A program made the translations under genes and the position numbers. DNA of 64,000 bases from Roseibium sp. (GTDB taxonomy: Bacteria; Pseudomonadota; Alphaproteobacteria; Rhizobiales; Stappiaceae), in NCBI GenBank assembly GCA_017643925.1, contig JAEPML010000010.1, forward strand, positions 124,001 to 188,000, given 5' to 3'. This document shows, piece after piece, positions 1-14,104 of the stretch; within the stretch, counting starts at the first letter, position 1, and every line of letters starts with the position of its first letter. Under the pieces are notes generated by a model. That model was not told where the DNA came from. It saw only the letters and a program-made list of their open reading frames with translations, and made no database searches.

Positions 1-1256
1 ATAACCGACACAGATGACTGAAACTTTGCGATTGCATCTTCCAGCTGTTTTCTGCGCAGCCGGCGCTGTTCGCGGCCAGCTTCCGCTTCTTCCTCCAGTT
101 CCTTCTGGTGGATCAGGTTCTCACGGAATACCTCGGACGCACGGGCAATATCACCAATTTCATCCGGACGGTCGGTATCGGCAATGACACTGTCCAGGTC
201 GCCTTCTGCCAGGCCAGAGATGGTCTTGCTTTGTCGACCAAGCGTTCGGGTGATTGAAATCACCTGCCACGACACGATGATCATGGTGACCAGAACACAG
301 ACAACTGCGACTGCAGCCAGCCAGAAGATTTGCGAGTCCAGTCTCGCCATGTCTGTATCCGCCGCAGCTTCAGCCCGATGAATGAAATCGTCGGAAACTT
401 CCTTCATCAGGTTCAGGCGTTTCGTGGCCATCGCGAACCAGGTTGCCCCGTCGAGACCGCCGGCATCCTGGGTCTCCGGCAGCATCTGGAGATCACTGCG
501 CCAGGCCAGGACTTGATCGACATCCGCGCCTTTGACTTTGCTGTCCCAGATTGCCTTCTGTTCAGCAGTAGCGATCGACTGGAACTCCTTGAGGAAGGCC
601 TTCTCGCCTCCGAAGAAGGAGATGAAGTTCAGGTAGGTTTTCTGGTTCACCTTGCCTGACAGGTTGAACTCGTTGAGCATCGAGGCGCCGTTCGCCCGTT
701 CCAATCCACCGGATTCCATCGCTTCCACAATGGTCAAATAGGCCAACAACTCGGTCGTAATCTCAGGAGAAGGGCTTGCCTCTGTCGTGATCCCGACCAC
801 GTGGATCAATTCATGGATCTCATGGGTGTAGTGCTTGACGACGTCCTTGGCACCATAGGCCTTACTGTCGACGGATGCCCTGACCTTCTCAACTTTGTGC
901 ACTTCTTCGGCAACGTGTTGAAGGTCTTCCAGGAGGACCTCATTGTCGAGGTCAAGGGCAGCAAGATGATCGTCGAAAATCTTGAGGGCCGCATCCACCT
1001 TCGGCCTTTGCGCATCAACTTTGGCTCGGGCCGCCGGATCGTAGTCCGACTTTATCATGGCCACGCTCATGCCACGCTCCTTCTGGAGCTCATGAACGAG
1101 ATTGCCGGCATCTTCGGCAATCCGCGTCATGGGACGCATAAAGGCATGATGTGAACGCTCGATATACTTCTCCGCGACGCTGAGCGCAGCGAATGCGACC
1201 ACCGCCAACATAGGCACGGCAGCCAGGAGACCGATCTGGAACCGGATGCGTTTCAT
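1..1256 (-). CDS. Methyl-accepting chemotaxis protein, NIT sensor domain (partial, C-terminus outside window)
   Basis: The reading frame is open from an ATG at 1256 to the left edge and gives 418 residues. Residues 7-27 form a first membrane helix. A periplasmic region of about 280 residues follows with the NIT-domain signature ELQKERGMS (about 56-64), then a second helix (310-331) and a HAMP domain (about 331-385) ending in a charged coiled coil. NIT domains are known as nitrate/nitrite-type sensors of chemoreceptors and kinases. The methyl-accepting signalling domain would lie to the left, so a kinase or cyclase output cannot be excluded. The start is supported by a GAGGGG stretch 8 nt upstream. 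Confidence 0.85.
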   Translation of the reverse strand, partial: MKRIRFQIGLLAAVPMLAVVAFAALSVAEKYIERSHHAFMRPMTRIAEDAGNLVHELQKERGMSVAMIKSDYDPAARAKVDAQRPKVDAALKIFDDHLAALDLDNEVLLEDLQHVAEEVHKVEKVRASVDSKAYGAKDVVKHYTHEIHELIHVVGITTEASPSPEITTELLAYLTIVEAMESGGLERANGASMLNEFNLSGKVNQKTYLNFISFFGGEKAFLKEFQSIATAEQKAIWDSKVKGADVDQVLAWRSDLQMLPETQDAGGLDGATWFAMATKRLNLMKEVSDDFIHRAEAAADTDMARLDSQIFWLAAVAVVCVLVTMIIVSWQVISITRTLGRQSKTISGLAEGDLDSVIADTDRPDEIGDIARASEVFRENLIHQKELEEEAEAGREQRRLRRKQLEDAIAKFQSSVSV

Positions 1257-1652
1257 GTCCGTGAACCCCTCAACACAAACTTGTCATTTTTGATTAGAGT
1301 GTAGAAAGGCCATTACCGCTTACTTAACGGAATCCGCCAATTTGACATTTTGCGACAAGGTTTTCGCGATATGTCAAATGAATCAATTTAAGGTGGTATA
1401 GTTATTTCGAAGAAATCCGGTTTCCGGGCTGTAATTGTTCAAATTTAGTCCAGTTGGACCATGTTGGAACGGTCCAGATTTGATCAGACGAGTCCCAAAA
1501 TCCTCAATTTTTGCGATGAGAGGCCTTCTCATTCTGTTCGCTAAAGGTGCCGCATCCCTGCGTAGCAAATCCCAAAAGAAGTGCGAACTTGTCATGAGAT
1601 GCCACCGGCATGTCGGGTGACCGATGCCGAGAAACCGGCATCGGTTAACCTC
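1257..1652. other. Intergenic region with an inverted repeat
   Basis: This is about 400 nt between the chemoreceptor start and the ligA stop. No convincing gene is seen; the short minus-strand frame at 1383-1595 has no ribosome site or recognisable composition. An 8-bp inverted repeat, TTTGACAT at 1341-1348 and ATGTCAAA at 1371-1378, lies about 90-120 nt upstream of the chemoreceptor and could be an operator. The ligA end hairpin is at 1621-1644. Confidence 0.5.
1621..1644 (-). terminator. Hairpin at the end of the ligA transcript
   Basis: The 8-bp perfect arms CCGATGCC and GGCATCGG flank an 8-nt loop, just past the ligA stop codon. There is no clear U-tract on either strand, so it may be a stabilising 3' hairpin or a weak terminator. 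Confidence 0.5.
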
Positions 1653-5494
<3,842 letters not shown>

Positions 5495-5814
5495 GAAGGC
5501 GTGCTCCTTGGGCCATGTCCCGTCACTCTAGACCGGTAATTCGGCAGAAACGACCAGGAACTGCGCCTCAGGTCACTGCATGCCGGAATTTGCCGATCGG
5601 TCGAACCGACACAGCGTGGGTTCTCCGGAATATGACAAATATGCTCAGTTTCTTCCTTGCAAGGTGGCCGGCAGCACATTTGCGCCCGGACGCCTGCGGA
5701 TCGTACCGGAGCAAATTCACGCGCCGCGTTCAAGCCAAATTTTTGGGAAAATGCCGGATTGCCAGCACGATCCAACGCTCAGTTGAACCGCGCCGTCTTT
5801 CCTACAAGCTGCGT
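5495..5814. other. Intergenic region recN-bamD
   Basis: This is about 320 nt between the bamD stop and the recN start. No supported gene is seen; short frames on both strands lack ribosome sites. It probably holds the recN promoter, but no clear SOS-box palindrome was recognised by eye. Confidence 0.4.
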
Positions 5815-6666
5815 TTATCTGAAGGCCCGGCTGATCCAGCTGCCCGAATCTTCGGAAGGCTCGTATCCGCCCTTGTTCAGAAGCGAAAAGGCATCCTTGT
5901 ACCACTGGGTGTCCGGATAGTTGTGCCCCAGCACCGCGGCAGCCGTCTGGGCTTCGTTGACTACACCTAGCGCGTAATAGGCTTCAGTGAGACGGAACAG
6001 CGCTTCTTCCACGTGTCGCGTGGTCTGGAACTCAAGCACCACGGTCTTGAAGCGGTTGATACCTGCGATGTAGTTGCGCTTCTGCAGGTAGTAGCGGCCA
6101 ACCTGCATCTCCTTGCCGCCGAGCTGGTCCTTCACGATGCGAAGCTTCTTCTCGGCGTCGGGCGCGTATTCGGATTCAGGAAAACGCTGGATCAGTTCGT
6201 TGAACGCGGCTGCCGATTTCCGGGTCACCGCCTGGTCGCGTGTAATGTCCGGCATCTGCCGGAAATAGCTTTGTCCCGCCAGATAGAGCATATAGGCCGA
6301 ATCCTCGTCGCCCGGATAAAGGGTGACGAACCTCTTGGCCGCGTTCACCGTCTCCGTGTACTTGCCCCTAGAATAGTTCAGGAAGGCCAGGTTCACGAGC
6401 GATTTCTTGGAATATTCGGAATAGGGATAGAGCTTGTCGAGTTCCTCGAACTTGTCGGTGGAATCCCGCAACTTGCCCTGGGCACGCAAGGCGAGCCCTT
6501 CATTGAACAGAACTTCCGGCGGCGTATCATTCAGGGCAAGCTCGTCCAGGTCGTCCTTGCCGCCACAGGCTGCAAGAGCAATCGGAGCGGCCAATACCGC
6601 CATTCTGAAAAACGTTTGCATACGCTTGGTTCCGCTCACACCGGCCCCGGTGATCATTCCGTTCAC
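5815..6666 (-). CDS. bamD: Outer membrane assembly lipoprotein BamD
   Basis: This tetratricopeptide-type lipoprotein belongs to the beta-barrel assembly machine. A signal peptide ends in the lipobox LAAC, followed by GGKDD. TPR-like helices follow with the typical segments FNEGLALRAQGKL and YPYSEYSKKSLVNLA. The most convincing start is the GTG at 6666, with GGGAG about 8 nt upstream. ATGs at 6657 and 6621 also leave an intact lipoprotein signal, and the frame extends upstream to 6723. It sits between lpxC and recN. Confidence 0.93.
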   Translation of the reverse strand: MNGMITGAGVSGTKRMQTFFRMAVLAAPIALAACGGKDDLDELALNDTPPEVLFNEGLALRAQGKLRDSTDKFEELDKLYPYSEYSKKSLVNLAFLNYSRGKYTETVNAAKRFVTLYPGDEDSAYMLYLAGQSYFRQMPDITRDQAVTRKSAAAFNELIQRFPESEYAPDAEKKLRIVKDQLGGKEMQVGRYYLQKRNYIAGINRFKTVVLEFQTTRHVEEALFRLTEAYYALGVVNEAQTAAAVLGHNYPDTQWYKDAFSLLNKGGYEPSEDSGSWISRAFR

Positions 6667-6842
6667 GCCATTACTCCCGGGCCGTTTACGACCCCAACAG
6701 CCTTCAATCAAGACGGCCCTCAATTCACTGACAGGAGTGTTTAGCTGAAATCTGCAGTCCCCGTCACGCCCTGTTCGGCCATGTGACGGTTTTTTTGAGC
6801 ATTTTTATGGCAATGTGCCCAATTCGTTCTGTTTTCCGCTCA

Positions 6843-6875
6843 AAAACAAAGGCCGCTCAGTGTTGGCGGCCCTTT
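6843..6875 (-). terminator. Rho-independent terminator after lpxC
   Basis: GGCCGC (6851-6856) pairs with GCGGCC (6866-6871), extended by AAA/TTT. On the minus strand it is followed by a T-rich run (TTTGTTTTTG). It lies just past the lpxC stop and marks the end of the main cell-wall transcript before bamD. Confidence 0.75.
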
Positions 6876-6881
6876 ATCAGA

Positions 6882-7826
6882 TCAGGAAACATCCGGTCCG
6901 AACGCCGCGGCTGCAGCCAGACCACCCTTGTCCACCTGACCTACCTGGCGGAAGGCCGGCGCTTCGACGATCTCGAACGCGCTGGGATCTTCAAACAGCT
7001 TGACCAGAATGGAATGGTTCATCTTGTGGCCGCCCTTGAAGGACTTGTAGAGGCCGATGATCGGCAAGCCGGCCAGGGCAAGATCGCCGACGGCATCCAG
7101 CGCCTTGTGACGGGCAAATTCATCCGGCCAACGGGTGCCTTCCGGATTGAGCACCTTGTCCTCGGCGATCGCCACCGAGTTTTCCAGCGAGGATCCGAGC
7201 GCAAAGCCCATTTTCCAGAGTTGCTCGACATCCTTGACGTAGCCGAAGGTCCGCGCACGGGACAGGTCGTCGCGGAAAACGTCCGGCGTCATGTCGGAGA
7301 CGAATTGCTGGCGGCCGATGAGCGGCGTATCGAAATCGATGGTGATATCGAACTTCGTGCCGTCATAAGGATGAAGCTCACACCAGGCGCCACCATTGTC
7401 GACGCGCACGGTCTTGTTGATTTTCAGGTAACGACGTCCGCGGTCCAGTTTCTGCAGACCGATCTGCTCGATGACTTCCACGAAAGCTGCACTGCTTCCG
7501 TCCATGACCGGCATTTCCGGACCGTCGATTTCAACGATCAGGTTGTCGACACCCATGCCGAACAATGCTGCCATCAGGTGCTCGACGGTGGAGACGCCTT
7601 CCTTGGAAGGATCACCGAGAACGGTGCAAAGCGCTGTTGCGGAGACCTTGTTCCACAGAGCCGGAACTTCAACGATGTCGTCCTGGTCGGTCCGTGTGAA
7701 CACGATGCCGACTGAAGCTTCCGCCGGCACCAGAGTGATGGAGGCAGGTTTTCCCGAATGGACACCAATTCCGGTCAGCGTTACCTGCTCCGCGAGTGTC
7801 GTCTGTCGGTCAACATAATTGGTCAT
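6882..7826 (-). CDS. lpxC: UDP-3-O-acyl-N-acetylglucosamine deacetylase LpxC
   Basis: This 314-residue zinc enzyme carries out the committed step of lipid A synthesis. The zinc motif VEHLMAAL has its histidine at about residue 83. PEMPVMDGSS and the second zinc/catalytic stretch HKALDAVGDLAL (about 245-255) are present. Length and motifs match the family. It lies 255 nt downstream of ftsZ, so it may have its own promoter, and a strong terminator follows. Confidence 0.97.
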   Translation of the reverse strand: MTNYVDRQTTLAEQVTLTGIGVHSGKPASITLVPAEASVGIVFTRTDQDDIVEVPALWNKVSATALCTVLGDPSKEGVSTVEHLMAALFGMGVDNLIVEIDGPEMPVMDGSSAAFVEVIEQIGLQKLDRGRRYLKINKTVRVDNGGAWCELHPYDGTKFDITIDFDTPLIGRQQFVSDMTPDVFRDDLSRARTFGYVKDVEQLWKMGFALGSSLENSVAIAEDKVLNPEGTRWPDEFARHKALDAVGDLALAGLPIIGLYKSFKGGHKMNHSILVKLFEDPSAFEIVEAPAFRQVGQVDKGGLAAAAAFGPDVS

Positions 7827-8024
7827 AAAACCCTGCCCTCAAAAATTGTCACCGTTAAAGACCGGATTTTCCCATTTCAGGATACGAACTTTTAACGATC
7901 ACGAGTTGGCAAGAAGATAGTCCCGAACCCCGGGAGAACGAAATAAAGCTTTATTACGGTGTGTAACGATCCACAGGCTCGCAACATATTGAATCGAAAG
8001 CCGGAATCAGTTCCGTAACGGAAA

Positions 8025-8050
8025 CAGCCCGAAGCGTGAGCTCCGGGCTG
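8025..8050 (-). terminator. Terminator hairpin after ftsZ
   Basis: The 7-bp arms CAGCCCG (8025-8031) and CGGGCTG (8044-8050) flank a 12-nt loop. Only a short T stretch follows on the minus strand. It lies 30-60 nt past the ftsZ stop and probably ends or attenuates the dcw transcript. Confidence 0.6.
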
Positions 8051-8081
8051 CCACGATCAGGGAAGCAGATCGCGTATCAAA

Positions 8082-9857
8082 TCAGTTGGCTTGGCGGCGC
8101 AGGAACGCCGGAATTTCCAACTGTTCGTCTTCCGTGGCGCTGACCGGTTTGGGCGCTGCCCGGCCAGTTCCGTCAAGTTGTCCGGTGGCTCCCTGAGCCG
8201 CAGGACGTGGTTGCGGAGCCCGCGGAGCAGTCGGCTGCGCGGCCTGCATCTGTGGTGCAGCGCGTGCGACCGGAGCTTCCATTTCGTGCTCTTCTTCGTC
8301 TTCCCGGCGACCGAGGCCGCTGGCCAGACGACGCAGAAGGCCCATCGGACGCTTGTCGTCTTCCGCGTGCTCTTCCAGTGTTTCAGCCGGAGCCATTGCC
8401 GGTGCCTGCGCGGCAGGGGCCTGCTGCGGCGCGGCGGCCGGCTGAGCCTCGGTAGCGCTTTGTGCCCGGATTTCCCGCTGTGCGATCGGCGGGAAGTCCT
8501 CGACCCGCGGCATCCGCGGCGCAGGGTTGTGCTCTTCAGCGACCGGCGGGATGTAAGGCTGGCTGACCGGAACCTCTTCGGCGACCGGAGCAGGCGTATC
8601 CTCTTCCAGATCGATCATCGGCGCCTTGTCGGCCAGGCTGCTGCTTGCCGGTTGGACCCGCTTGATCTCGACATCCGGATCGCTTGCAACGGCAACCGGC
8701 TGCGGCTCAGGAATGGCCAGTTCTTTTTCAAGATTGGCAACAGCCTTGGCTGCAGCTTCCTTGGCATTTGCCATTTCGTTTGCGAGCGCCGGCTTGGCCG
8801 TCGCGATTTCCGGCTTGCGCGCAGGCGCCAGCGGTTCAGCCTTCAGGGACTGGGTGGCTGCGGCCTGAAACGGATCGGCAAGAAGGCCTTCCTCCCGGTC
8901 GATACCCGTGGCCACGACAGACACACGAATGATGCCATCGAGCGTCTCGTCAAAGGTTGCTCCGAGAATGATGTTCGCGTCAGCGTCCACTTCCTCGCGG
9001 ATGCGGGTTGCAGCTTCATCGACCTCGAACAGGGTCAGGTCATTGCCGCCGGTGATGGAAATCAGGAGACCCTTGGCACCCTTCATGGACGATTCATCCA
9101 GAAGCGGGTTGGCGATGGCAGCCTCAGCAGCCTGCTGCGCGCGTTTTTCGCCGCTGGCTTCGCCGGTGCCCATCATTGCCTTGCCCATGCCGCGCATGAC
9201 GGAGCGAACATCGGCAAAGTCGAGGTTGATGAGGCCTTCCTTGACCATCAGGTCGGTAATGCAGGCAACGCCGGAATAGAGCACCTGGTCGGCCATCGCA
9301 AAGGCGTCGGCGAAGGTGGTCTGGGCGTTTGCAATCCGGAATAGGTTCTGGTTCGGGATGACGATCAGCGTGTCCACATTGGCCTGCAGCTCGTCAATGC
9401 CGCTGTCCGCGATGCGCATCCGGCGCGCGCCTTCAAACTGGAACGGCTTGGTGACGACACCCACCGTCAGGATGCCCTGCTCGCGCGCTGCTCGCGCAAT
9501 AACCGGGGCTGCGCCGGTACCGGTGCCACCGCCCATGCCGGCGGTGATGAACACCATGTGCGAACCGGACAGGTGGTCGTTGATCTCGTCGATCACTTCT
9601 TCGGCTGCTGCCGAGCCGACTTCCGGCTGGGAGCCTGCACCAAGACCCTCGGTAACCGCAACGCCCATCTGGACGAGCCGTTCGGAGTGGTTCATGGCAA
9701 GTGCCTGGGCATCCGTGTTGGCAACGACAAAGTCGCAGCCCTGGAGACCTGCAGTGATCATGTTATTGACGGCGTTTCCGCCCGCGCCGCCTACGCCGAA
9801 GACCGTAATGCGCGGCTTCAGCTCCTGAATGTCGGGCATCTTCAGGTTGATGGTCAT
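8082..9857 (-). CDS. ftsZ: Cell division GTPase FtsZ
   Basis: This tubulin homologue forms the Z ring. The start at 9857 ([10 protein letters not shown]) is chosen because GAGGA lies at the right distance. The frame runs open to 10004 but would overlap the ftsA end, and those extra residues do not look like FtsZ. The protein is 591 aa, with the GTP-binding glycine loop [10 protein letters not shown] at about 109-118. A long Ala/Pro/Glu-rich linker (about 320-575) leads to the conserved tail [10 protein letters not shown] that binds FtsA and other partners. The extended linker is typical of Rhizobiales FtsZ. Confidence 0.97.
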   Translation of the reverse strand: MTINLKMPDIQELKPRITVFGVGGAGGNAVNNMITAGLQGCDFVVANTDAQALAMNHSERLVQMGVAVTEGLGAGSQPEVGSAAAEEVIDEINDHLSGSHMVFITAGMGGGTGTGAAPVIARAAREQGILTVGVVTKPFQFEGARRMRIADSGIDELQANVDTLIVIPNQNLFRIANAQTTFADAFAMADQVLYSGVACITDLMVKEGLINLDFADVRSVMRGMGKAMMGTGEASGEKRAQQAAEAAIANPLLDESSMKGAKGLLISITGGNDLTLFEVDEAATRIREEVDADANIILGATFDETLDGIIRVSVVATGIDREEGLLADPFQAAATQSLKAEPLAPARKPEIATAKPALANEMANAKEAAAKAVANLEKELAIPEPQPVAVASDPDVEIKRVQPASSSLADKAPMIDLEEDTPAPVAEEVPVSQPYIPPVAEEHNPAPRMPRVEDFPPIAQREIRAQSATEAQPAAAPQQAPAAQAPAMAPAETLEEHAEDDKRPMGLLRRLASGLGRREDEEEHEMEAPVARAAPQMQAAQPTAPRAPQPRPAAQGATGQLDGTGRAAPKPVSATEDEQLEIPAFLRRQAN

Positions 9858-9972
9858 ATTATCCTCGCGACCCACTGGTGCGTCCTTACTGGAGGCACCC
9901 TCTTCTTCCCTAACTTCCGTTGCCATTTCTGGCAGTTCCAATTCCTGATCGTCGTCTTGATGGCTCATGTCG

Positions 9973-11295
9973 TCAGAAGCTTTCCCTGATCCACTGACCG
10001 ACACGGGCCAGGTAACCAGATTGCCCGCCCCACCCTGATCGCCGGTTCTTGTGTTCGAACTGTTCGATCTGAGCGACTTGCGGATAAATCAAGAGGCCAA
10101 CCGCCGCGGCGAATGCCGGACCTTTGGCTGCCTCGGGAAGACCGGCGACGCCTAGAGGCCGGCCAAGACGAACGTTGCGCCCCAGAATGTGGCGCGCAAC
10201 TTCTCCAAGACCCGTAAGCTGGCTGGCGCCCCCAGTCAGCACGATCTGCTTGCCCACACGTCCGGCAAAACCGGATGCAGTCAGGCGATCTCTCACGAGT
10301 TCAAGGATTTCCTCCACACGCGGGCGAATGACACGGGTCAAGGCCGAGCGAGGGATCTGGTTTGGCAAATCGCTGTCGCTTTCCAGCGGGGGTACCGTGA
10401 GCAGGTCACGGTCATCCGAGCTGGAAGCCAGCGGTGAGCCATAAAGGGTTTTCAGGCGCTCTGCGTCCTGCAGCCGGGTAGCGAAGGCGCGCGCGATGTC
10501 GGTGGTCACGTGATTGCCACCAACCGCGATCGCGTCGAGATGCACCATGTGTCCGTCGACAAATACGGAGAGGGTCGTGGTACCACCACCCATGTCGATA
10601 CAGGCAACGCCGAGTTCGGCCTCGTCGTCGACGATCGTGGACAGGCCACTGGCAAAAGGCGTTGCCACCATGGTTTCCACGTGAAGATGACCGCGATTGA
10701 TGCAGAGCTCCAGATTGCGAACCGGCGGCACTTCTGCCGTCACCACCTGCATCTCGACACCGAGCTTGTGGCCCATCATGCCACGCGGGTCACGGATGCC
10801 GCGGCTGCCGTCCAGGGAATAGGAGATCGGCAAGGCATGCGTCACCGCCCTGCCTTCGGTCACCGAATGGCTGGAACCGGCCGACAAAACGCGTTGAATA
10901 TCGGCTTCCGAAACGCTTTCACCGGCCAATGGCACACCGGCACTGTAGATTTCGCTCTGCAAACGACCGCAGCTGATATTGGCAATCAGGCTTTCGACCG
11001 TGACACCGGCCATGCGTTCCGCGCTGTCGACGGCAAGACGAATGGCCTGTTCGGCTGCGTCCATATCGACCACGACACCGGACTTGATGCCACGCGAACG
11101 CTGGTATCCGTAGCCCAGCACCTCGACCTTGTGCGAGCGGCTCGACAGCAGCGCCTTGTCTTCCTGGGGCACCAATTTGGCAATCAGGCAGCAGACCTTT
11201 GTCGAACCGACATCAAGCACGGACATGATGACGGAGCGCCGGCTCGGGAGCGGGCGCATTTTCGGCAGGTAAAGATTATTCGAGGAGCGGCTCAT
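9973..11295 (-). CDS. ftsA: Cell division protein FtsA
   Basis: This 440-residue actin-like ATPase tethers FtsZ to the membrane. It has the N-terminal phosphate-1 motif [23 protein letters not shown] as phosphate-2, and the late adenosine segment [13 protein letters not shown]. The C-terminus ends in an amphipathic basic helix (GQWIRESF) fitting the membrane anchor. Its first 4 nt overlap the ftsQ stop, so the two are translationally coupled. Confidence 0.97.
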   Translation of the reverse strand: MSRSSNNLYLPKMRPLPSRRSVIMSVLDVGSTKVCCLIAKLVPQEDKALLSSRSHKVEVLGYGYQRSRGIKSGVVVDMDAAEQAIRLAVDSAERMAGVTVESLIANISCGRLQSEIYSAGVPLAGESVSEADIQRVLSAGSSHSVTEGRAVTHALPISYSLDGSRGIRDPRGMMGHKLGVEMQVVTAEVPPVRNLELCINRGHLHVETMVATPFASGLSTIVDDEAELGVACIDMGGGTTTLSVFVDGHMVHLDAIAVGGNHVTTDIARAFATRLQDAERLKTLYGSPLASSSDDRDLLTVPPLESDSDLPNQIPRSALTRVIRPRVEEILELVRDRLTASGFAGRVGKQIVLTGGASQLTGLGEVARHILGRNVRLGRPLGVAGLPEAAKGPAFAAAVGLLIYPQVAQIEQFEHKNRRSGWGGQSGYLARVGQWIRESF

Positions 11296-12170
11296 GTGTC
11301 CTGCTCCTTCTTGCCCGACTTCTTGCGTCCACCTGTCATGATTTTTCTTTGTTCTGCGGCTTCGTCGGAGAGGCGCACCGTCACCCGGTCGGCAAGGCGC
11401 ATATCAATGGCAACAATGTCCCGCGCCAACAGACCGCTGTCCTGATCCATTTTCATGAGATCGGCCAGGGCGGCATCAATGTTGTCCTGCGGCAGGCGAA
11501 TGGAAATTCCGTTTTCAAGCTGAAGATCCCAGCGGCGGTCGCTGACCAGAAAGGCAGCGCGCACACGGGGCCGCAGATCCGGAACCTTTTCAAGCGCGGT
11601 GATGATTTCACCCGCCTTCCTCTGGGCACCATGATTTACGACCAGGAGCAGGTTGGCGTAGCGGCCGTCCACTTCATCGGTGATGACGTCGCCTGATTCG
11701 TTAACGATGGAGACAAGTTCTCCGCGCTGCCAGAGCGCGAAGGGAATGCGTTCCTCGACCTTGACCTGGAGCGTGTTCGGGTAAAGCTTCATGACCGAGG
11801 CATTCTTGACCCAGGCCATCTGGTTGAGCCTTTCCAGCGCGCTGTCCGCGTCGAAAAGAGCGAGCGACGTCCCCTCGTGGATCTCGAGCGCTTCCAGGAT
11901 CTGAAATTCGTTGATTTCGCGCTGGCCTGAAAGCTTGACAGCTTCGATCCCGAAGCCGGCGGCAGACAGCAAGGCGTCGGAAACGACACGCCCGTGCCCA
12001 CCTATGATTATTCCATAACCAATTGTTAAGGTTAAGAAACCCACTGCAGCAGCAGAACCCGTCCATTGAGGAAGGTCTGCAAGACGGCCGGCGGAGCGCC
12101 AGACTGGTTGCCGGTGTAAACGCGAGACACCACGGCCGCGCGGAGCCAGTTCGGCTTCCAGCGGGGTCAT
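11292..12170 (-). CDS. ftsQ: Cell division protein FtsQ
   Basis: This bitopic divisome protein has a basic cytoplasmic N-terminus, a single membrane helix (about residues 38-58) and a periplasmic POTRA domain starting near the segment QREINEFQILEAL, then the FtsQ beta domain. The start at 12170 is chosen because GAGGGA lies 5 nt upstream and the gene then starts 24 nt after the ddlB stop; the longer frame to 12206 would overlap ddlB. It ends in a lysine-rich tail. Confidence 0.93.
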   Translation of the reverse strand: MTPLEAELAPRGRGVSRLHRQPVWRSAGRLADLPQWTGSAAAVGFLTLTIGYGIIIGGHGRVVSDALLSAAGFGIEAVKLSGQREINEFQILEALEIHEGTSLALFDADSALERLNQMAWVKNASVMKLYPNTLQVKVEERIPFALWQRGELVSIVNESGDVITDEVDGRYANLLLVVNHGAQRKAGEIITALEKVPDLRPRVRAAFLVSDRRWDLQLENGISIRLPQDNIDAALADLMKMDQDSGLLARDIVAIDMRLADRVTVRLSDEAAEQRKIMTGGRKKSGKKEQDT

Positions 12171-12193
12171 CGTATCCCTCTTTTGTTTACGTC

Positions 12194-13120
12194 CTAGCGA
12201 CAGCAACTCGCGTCCTCAACCATCCAACTGACCAGGTCCTTGAAACTCATCCCCTGATGGGCCGCCAATTCGGGCACAAGAGAGGTCGGCGTCATGCCTG
12301 GCTGCGTGTTCACTTCAAGGCAAATCAGTTCGCCGGTTCCGTCTTCGCGTTCATCGAATCGGAAATCAGCCCGGGAAACACCACGGCATCCCAAAGCCTG
12401 ATGCGCCTTAACCGCTAGTGTCTCTGTGGTTTGGTAAACAATCGGTGAAATTTTTGCAGGAAGAATGTGTTTTGATCCACCTTCAACATATTTTGCATCG
12501 TAATCGTAGAAGCCATGCCCCTGCGGAACGATGTCAATCACACCAAGGGACCGATCGTCCATCACGGCACAGGTCAATTCGCGGCCTGCAATGAACTTCT
12601 CGCACATGAGGATATCGGGATACGGCCAGTCAGTCCGGCTCAGCTCTTGCGGCGGAAACTCTTGATCTTCCTTGACAATCAGCACCCCGAAGCTCGATCC
12701 CTCATTGATCGGCTTGAGCACGTAAGGCGGTTTCATCGGGTGTTCGCGCTGGATGTCCAGGCGGTTCACCACAAGGTGTTCCGTGACTGGAACACCGGCT
12801 GCCTGCATGACTGCCTTGGCCTTGATTTTATTCATTGCAAGCCCGGATGCCATCACACCGGAATGTGTGTACGGGATGTTAAGAAACTCTAATATTCCCT
12901 GAACGCAGCCATCTTCACCAAACGGCCCGTGAAGGGCATTGAAGGCGACATCCGGCTTCAGTTTCTTCAAAACCGCCGAGACATCTCGGTCGACATCCAC
13001 CCGCGTGACCTTGTAACCGGCTTCTTCAAGTGCATCCGCACAACCGTTTCCGCTTGCAAGACTGACCGGACGCTCATTGACCCAGCCGCCCATCAGAACG
13101 GCAACATGTTTCTTGGCCAT
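12194..13120 (-). CDS. ddlB: D-alanine--D-alanine ligase
   Basis: This 308-residue ATP-grasp enzyme makes the D-Ala-D-Ala dipeptide for MurF. Visible motifs include VAVLMGGWVNERPVS at the N-terminus, ALHGPFGEDG, VLKPINEGSSFGV for nucleotide binding, and CLEVNTQPGMT for metal and substrate. Its ATG follows the murB stop with no spacer. Confidence 0.96.
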   Translation of the reverse strand: MAKKHVAVLMGGWVNERPVSLASGNGCADALEEAGYKVTRVDVDRDVSAVLKKLKPDVAFNALHGPFGEDGCVQGILEFLNIPYTHSGVMASGLAMNKIKAKAVMQAAGVPVTEHLVVNRLDIQREHPMKPPYVLKPINEGSSFGVLIVKEDQEFPPQELSRTDWPYPDILMCEKFIAGRELTCAVMDDRSLGVIDIVPQGHGFYDYDAKYVEGGSKHILPAKISPIVYQTTETLAVKAHQALGCRGVSRADFRFDEREDGTGELICLEVNTQPGMTPTSLVPELAAHQGMSFKDLVSWMVEDASCCR

Positions 13121-14092
13121 TTACGCGGCCTCCCCTTCTTGTCCCAGAAACGGTTCGATCGCCCCTTCCGGCCCGAATTCACCAAGTCTCTTGATTTCCC
13201 ATTCCAACCGGATGCCGCTGTTTGCCAGGACGCGTGCGCGTACAGTTTCACCCAGGAGTTCGAGATCATGTCCGGTGGCGTTGCCCGTGTTGATCATGAA
13301 ATTGCAGTGCATCTCGGACATCTGCGCGCCACCAATGGTCAGACCCCGACAACCGGCCGCATCAACTTCCTTCCAGGCAGATTTGCCCGGAGGATTCTTG
13401 AACGTCGAACCTCCGGTCTTTTCACGAATGGGCTGCGCCCTCTCCCTGTGATCGACCACATCGGCCATTTCCTGGCGAATGGTCGCCTCGTCAGACGGCA
13501 CGCCCTCGAACACGGCGGAGGTAAAAATCAGATCCCGGGAAGCAGAAGAGTGCCGGTAGGCATATCCCATGTCTTGATTGCTGAGAACATGTATCCGACC
13601 GTTCCGGTCGATCGCGGTCAGCTCAACCATGCGCTCGCGTGTTTCTGTTCCGTGGGCACCTGCATTCATGCGCAAAGCGCCGCCCAGTCCACCCGGAATA
13701 CCGGTATAGAACGCAAACCCGCCAAGACCTGCCTTGGCTGCCGCCTCGGCCAGCCTCTTGTCGGGAACGGCGGCGCCGGCCCGCAACCGGTTCGTGCCGG
13801 CACTCTCGATGGACCCGAACCCCTTGGCGCTGAGACGGACGACAACCCCTTGAAGTCCGCCGTCACGGATCAACAGGTTGGAGCCAAGCCCCACCGATAA
13901 AACCGGAACCTCCGCCGGGAGTTTCGCCAGGAATGTTGCCAGGTCCTCCTCGTCGGCCGGTTGAAACATCAACTGCGCCGGACCGCCGGTGCGAAACCAG
14001 GTGACTGCCGAAAGCGGCTGGTTTGCCGTCAATCTGCCCCGGATCCCCTCGCTCAATGTGGGGATCTGCGCAAGAAGATCAGGAAACGTCAT
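13121..14092 (-). CDS. murB: UDP-N-acetylenolpyruvoylglucosamine reductase MurB
   Basis: This FAD enzyme reduces enolpyruvyl-UDP-GlcNAc to UDP-MurNAc using [20 protein letters not shown], the FAD loop [14 protein letters not shown] and [18 protein letters not shown] are clear. The later serine-containing [10 protein letters not shown] is the family's active-site segment. It is 323 aa with the usual Rhizobiales context between murC and ddl. Confidence 0.96.
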   Translation of the reverse strand: MTFPDLLAQIPTLSEGIRGRLTANQPLSAVTWFRTGGPAQLMFQPADEEDLATFLAKLPAEVPVLSVGLGSNLLIRDGGLQGVVVRLSAKGFGSIESAGTNRLRAGAAVPDKRLAEAAAKAGLGGFAFYTGIPGGLGGALRMNAGAHGTETRERMVELTAIDRNGRIHVLSNQDMGYAYRHSSASRDLIFTSAVFEGVPSDEATIRQEMADVVDHRERAQPIREKTGGSTFKNPPGKSAWKEVDAAGCRGLTIGGAQMSEMHCNFMINTGNATGHDLELLGETVRARVLANSGIRLEWEIKRLGEFGPEGAIEPFLGQEGEAA

Positions 14093-14104
14093 GGAGATTG
14101 TTCC

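Noticed and set aside
1383..1595. 70-aa minus-strand frame between chemoreceptor and ligA
   Set aside because: It has no ribosome site or family features, and an equally long frame exists on the other strand.
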